Positions 6,355 through 8,953 of a DNA stretch of 8,953 nt are shown piece by piece. Location of the stretch: the NCBI GenBank assembly GCA_019752975.1, contig JAIELM010000096.1, positions 1 through 8,953 of the forward strand. The letters run 5' to 3'. How positions within the stretch are numbered: position 1 is the first letter of the stretch; each line of letters begins with the position of its first letter. The notes under the pieces are model-generated. The model saw only the letters and a list, made by a program, of their open reading frames with translations. It was not told the origin of the DNA and did not search any database. The translations under genes were made by a program, and so were the position numbers. Source of the stretch: Undibacterium sp. GTDB taxonomy: Bacteria; Pseudomonadota; Gammaproteobacteria; Burkholderiales; Burkholderiaceae_D.

Positions 6355-8547
6355 ATGGAAGTAAGTTTGTGGATAGTAGTAGGGTGTGGAGTACTAGCGG
6401 TACTTTATGGTTTGCTCACAAGAAGTTGGATTTTGAAACAGGATGCGGGGAATGCCCGTATGCAGGAAATTGCGACCGCGATACAAGAGGGTGCGGCGGC
6501 ATATTTAGCACGACAATATAAAACCATCGCCATGGTGGGAGTGGTTTTGTTTATTGCAATCGCCGTTCTACCAGGCTTAGGTCTTCCAACCGCGTTAGGT
6601 TTTTTAATCGGCGCCTTACTCTCCGGTGCTTGCGGTTTTATCGGCATGAACGTCTCCGTACGTGCCAACGTCCGCACCGCACAAGCGGCGACCAAAGGTA
6701 TGAATCAGGCGCTCGATGTGGCATTTAAAGGTGGCGCGATTACTGGCATGTTGGTTGCGGGTTTAGGCCTTTTGGGCGTGACCTTGTTCTACATGTTCTT
6801 AACTCAAGCGACGCCTAATCAAGTTAGTCATGATTTGATCAAACCCTTAATTGGTTTGGCTTTCGGAGCGTCCTTAATCTCGATTTTTGCCCGTTTGGGC
6901 GGCGGGATTTTTACTAAAGGTGCTGACGTCGGTGCCGACCTAGTGGGTAAAGTTGAAGCGGGGATTCCTGAAGATGATCCACGTAATCCAGCGGTGATTG
7001 CTGATAATGTCGGTGACAATGTGGGCGATTGTGCTGGTATGGCCGCCGATTTGTTTGAGACCTATGTGGTGACTTTGATTGCCACTATGCTTTTAGGCGC
7101 ACTCTTGATGGCCAATGCAGGCGCAAAAGCGATCATCTATCCGCTGCTGCTTGGCGCGGTATCGATTCCTGCTTCTATCATAGGCTGTAGCTTAGTCAAA
7201 CATACGCCAGGCAAAAAAATCATGTCAGCGCTTTACACTGGTTTGTGGTGGGCAGCCGGCCTGTCGCTCATTGGTTTTGTTGCGGTGACTTTTTGGTTGT
7301 TTGACGATCAGTTAATGCGTCATCACATGCTGATTTCTTCAACTGTTGGTATCGTCTTGACCGGTTTAATGGTCTACATTACAGAATACTACACCGGTAC
7401 CGATTTTAAACCTGTACGTCATATTGCTGAAGCCTCCACTACCGGACACGGTACTAACATCATTGCTGGTTTGGGCGTCTCGATGAAATCCACGGCTTAT
7501 CCAGTGTTGGCCGTGTGCGCCGCGATTTTGATTTCTTACACTTTTGGCGGTGGCTTGTACGGTATCGCGATTGCTGCGACCTCCATGCTATCAATGGCAG
7601 GCATTATTGTTGCCTTAGATGCTTATGGACCTATTACCGATAACGCTGGCGGTATCGCTGAAATGTCCGGTATGCCAGAATCGGTACGCGCAATCACCGA
7701 TCCACTCGATGCGGTCGGTAATACGACCAAGGCAGTGACTAAAGGTTATGCGATTGGTTCGGCTGGACTTGCAGCATTAGTGTTGTTTGCCGATTACACT
7801 CATGCCCTAAGCTCAGTAGGATTAAGTATCAAATTTGATCTATCTGATCCGCAAGTGATAGTCGGCTTGTTTATCGGTGGCTTGATTCCTTACCTTTTTG
7901 GTGCAATGGCAATGGAAGCCGTAGGCCGCGCAGCTGGCGCAGTGGTGGTCGAAGTTCGTCGTCAATTCCGCGACATTAAGGGCATCATGGATGGCACCGG
8001 AAAACCTGAATATGACAAAGCGGTGGATATGCTGACCGCCTCTGCGATTAAGGAAATGATTTTGCCTTCTTTATTGCCCGTCGTAGTTCCTATTCTCGTC
8101 GGTTTGACTTTAGGACCTGCAGCGCTGGGCGGTATGTTAATGGGTACGATAATTACCGGACTCTTTGTCGCCATCTCGATGACCACCGGTGGCGGTGCGT
8201 GGGATAACGCGAAGAAGTACATAGAAGATGGCCATTTTGGTGGGAAAGGATCTGAGGCGCATAAAGCAGCGGTCACTGGAGATACGGTTGGCGATCCTTA
8301 CAAAGATACCGCTGGTCCTGCGGTCAATCCTTTGATCAAGATCATCAATATCGTCGCCTTGTTGTTAGTGCCCTTGTTTCCGCTAGTACCGTGGTTGCAA
8401 GCGCCAGCGGCTGCTCCAGCAATAGTGCAACATACTGAAGCGCCTTTGCCGGTAGTGGCAGCGCCTGTAGGTTTGGATGTTGTCAAGGTTCAGGCGAAAA
8501 CACCTACTGAGCCAGTCAAAGTGGAAGCTGCTGCAGCTTCTAAGTAA
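6355..8547 (+). CDS. hppA: Membrane-bound proton-translocating pyrophosphatase (K+-independent type)
   Basis: Integral membrane enzyme that hydrolyses pyrophosphate and pumps protons out of the cytoplasm. The 730-residue, multi-helix protein contains the signature region at 191-235, with [11 protein letters not shown] (191-201), [22 protein letters not shown] (204-225) and [10 protein letters not shown] (226-235) carrying the acidic Mg-PPi ligands. [10 protein letters not shown] at 455-464 has Lys459 where K+-dependent enzymes have Ala, marking the K+-independent H+-pumping subfamily. A second acidic cluster ([21 protein letters not shown], near 642-662) is also present. GGAGGAG at 6343-6349 is a strong ribosome binding site. 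After the last helix (about residue 680) there is a ~50-residue Ala/Pro/Val-rich tail beyond the usual family end. It is 171 bp downstream of adk and ends 17 bp before a terminator. Confidence 0.97.
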   Translation: MEVSLWIVVGCGVLAVLYGLLTRSWILKQDAGNARMQEIATAIQEGAAAYLARQYKTIAMVGVVLFIAIAVLPGLGLPTALGFLIGALLSGACGFIGMNVSVRANVRTAQAATKGMNQALDVAFKGGAITGMLVAGLGLLGVTLFYMFLTQATPNQVSHDLIKPLIGLAFGASLISIFARLGGGIFTKGADVGADLVGKVEAGIPEDDPRNPAVIADNVGDNVGDCAGMAADLFETYVVTLIATMLLGALLMANAGAKAIIYPLLLGAVSIPASIIGCSLVKHTPGKKIMSALYTGLWWAAGLSLIGFVAVTFWLFDDQLMRHHMLISSTVGIVLTGLMVYITEYYTGTDFKPVRHIAEASTTGHGTNIIAGLGVSMKSTAYPVLAVCAAILISYTFGGGLYGIAIAATSMLSMAGIIVALDAYGPITDNAGGIAEMSGMPESVRAITDPLDAVGNTTKAVTKGYAIGSAGLAALVLFADYTHALSSVGLSIKFDLSDPQVIVGLFIGGLIPYLFGAMAMEAVGRAAGAVVVEVRRQFRDIKGIMDGTGKPEYDKAVDMLTASAIKEMILPSLLPVVVPILVGLTLGPAALGGMLMGTIITGLFVAISMTTGGGAWDNAKKYIEDGHFGGKGSEAHKAAVTGDTVGDPYKDTAGPAVNPLIKIINIVALLLVPLFPLVPWLQAPAAAPAIVQHTEAPLPVVAAPVGLDVVKVQAKTPTEPVKVEAAAASK

Positions 8548-8564
8548 TTGGAAGTGAGTTGATG

Positions 8565-8596
8565 AAAAGGCGGCGTTTGCCGCCTTTTGTGTTTTT
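8565..8596 (+). terminator. Intrinsic terminator of hppA
   Basis: AAAAGGCGGC (8565-8574) and GCCGCCTTTT (8579-8588) form a perfect 10-bp GC-rich stem with a GTTT loop. It is followed by GTGTTTTT, 17 bp after the hppA stop codon. The A/T flanks could also let it work from the other side. Confidence 0.93.
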
Positions 8597-8707
8597 GAGA
8601 CTCAAGCAAAACCGCCCCAGCGTCGTTGTTGCCTCCCTAAGCTCAAATAAGCTGCTTAAGCGTTGCCTTATATCGATCCGAATTAAATACTATAGTAATT
8701 CTTCATT

Positions 8708-8804
8708 GAAAACCCCTCAACGCCGAGGCGCCGAGACGCTGAGAAAACCGGAGAAACCCTCTGCGTTCCTCTATTTCTCTGCGCCTCGGCGTTGAAGGGT
8801 TTTC
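8708..8804. repeat. Long inverted repeat, possible dispersed palindromic or MITE-like element
   Basis: Arms 8708-8731 and 8781-8804 are complementary at 23 of 24 positions (GAAAACCCCTCAACGCCGAG opens the left arm). They enclose a 49-nt centre with further CGC/GAG-rich partial pairing (GAGACGCTGAG, CTCTGCGTTCCTC). The CGCCGAGGCGC and CTCTGCG wording resembles dispersed palindromic repeats seen between genes in many bacterial genomes; this resemblance is from memory. It lies between convergent genes, where it could also terminate transcription in both directions. Confidence 0.8.
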
Positions 8805-8846
8805 GTTTTTCAACCCACGTTCAAAAACTAAAAATTATCGAACTAT

Positions 8847-8953
8847 TTAATTAGAATTGGTATTAAATCGATTGCAAGGCTTGCTTTGCTTCATCATCGC
8901 AATGAAGTGTTTGACGCGAGAAGGTAAGAGTCGCGAATGTGGATAGATCAGAT
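8847..8953 (-). CDS. C-terminal end of a probable LysR-type transcriptional regulator (partial)
   Basis: The minus strand enters from the right edge and is open for 34 codons before a TAA at 8849-8847. It reads LIYPHSRLLPSRVKHFIAMM followed by a polar tail. The pattern (L/V)-Y-P-x(3)-L-P-x-(R/K)-V-(R/K)-x-F-I is typical of the end of the LysR effector-binding domain. Only the last few percent of the gene is visible, so target and ligand cannot be guessed. A second minus-strand frame ending at 8863 is also open to the edge but resembles nothing recognised. The gene is convergent with hppA. Confidence 0.6.
   Translation of the reverse strand, partial: LIYPHSRLLPSRVKHFIAMMKQSKPCNRFNTNSN

Noticed and set aside
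6222..6521. 99-residue frame overlapping the start of hppA
   Set aside because: It has a Shine-Dalgarno-like GGAGGT but with only one base before the ATG. The frame overlaps hppA by about 167 bp and has no recognisable domain.
8559..8795. 78-residue frame after hppA
   Set aside because: It is made from the terminator and the long inverted repeat, so its sequence reflects the repeats rather than a gene.
8863..8952. Alternative minus-strand frame open to the right edge
   Set aside because: Its 29 residues resemble nothing known, while the neighbouring minus-strand frame ending at 8847 reads like a LysR-type C-terminus.

Overview
This window is a chromosomal segment of a Gram-negative bacterium with lipid A/KDO-type LPS. 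Gene order (xseA / exbB-exbD-lpxK-trm112-like-kdsB-adk-hppA) and protein wording, especially Adk, LpxK and the exbB-exbD-lpxK junction, point to Betaproteobacteria, order Burkholderiales, probably Oxalobacteraceae-like. The family-level placement is an inference from remembered protein sequences, not from a search. Base composition is moderate in the genes and clearly AT-rich in the long intergenic region.

Layout. Positions 1-993 hold the N-terminal three quarters of xseA on the minus strand, cut by the window edge. Positions 994-2380 are a 1.39-kb gene-free region between divergent genes. Positions 2381-6183 carry a tightly packed plus-strand cluster: exbB, exbD, lpxK, a 56-residue Trm112/YcaR-family protein, kdsB and a shortened adk. 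hppA (6355-8547), a membrane H+-pumping pyrophosphatase, follows and ends at a clear intrinsic terminator. A long-armed inverted repeat and the C-terminal end of a probable LysR-type regulator on the minus strand close the window.

The unusual part is the intergenic region. Five perfect TTATNCACA DnaA boxes and many one-mismatch boxes lie between 1197 and 2200, and they are not scattered. They form a repeated module: an IHF-like site, then at fixed offsets two direct DnaA-box slots 12 bp apart, and 14 bp further an inverted box slot. Five units at 1299, 1481, 1637, 1786 and 2131 keep exactly the same offsets (+6, +35, +47, +61) although their sequences have diverged. A sixth unit at 1197 has the two direct boxes but no IHF site. 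This looks like a multi-copy DnaA/IHF nucleoprotein array: an origin-like element, or a DnaA titration, inactivation or reactivation site analogous to E. coli datA or DARS. No dnaA, dnaN or gyrB is in view, so which of these it is cannot be decided here.

How the genes fit together: lpxK (lipid A 4'-kinase) and kdsB (CMP-KDO synthesis) serve inner-membrane LPS assembly. ExbB/ExbD form a proton-driven motor for an envelope transport system. Adk and the pyrophosphatase deal with products of nucleotide activation: KdsB releases PPi, which HppA can hydrolyse while pumping protons. Adk ends about 27 residues before the usual C-terminus, which deserves a check.
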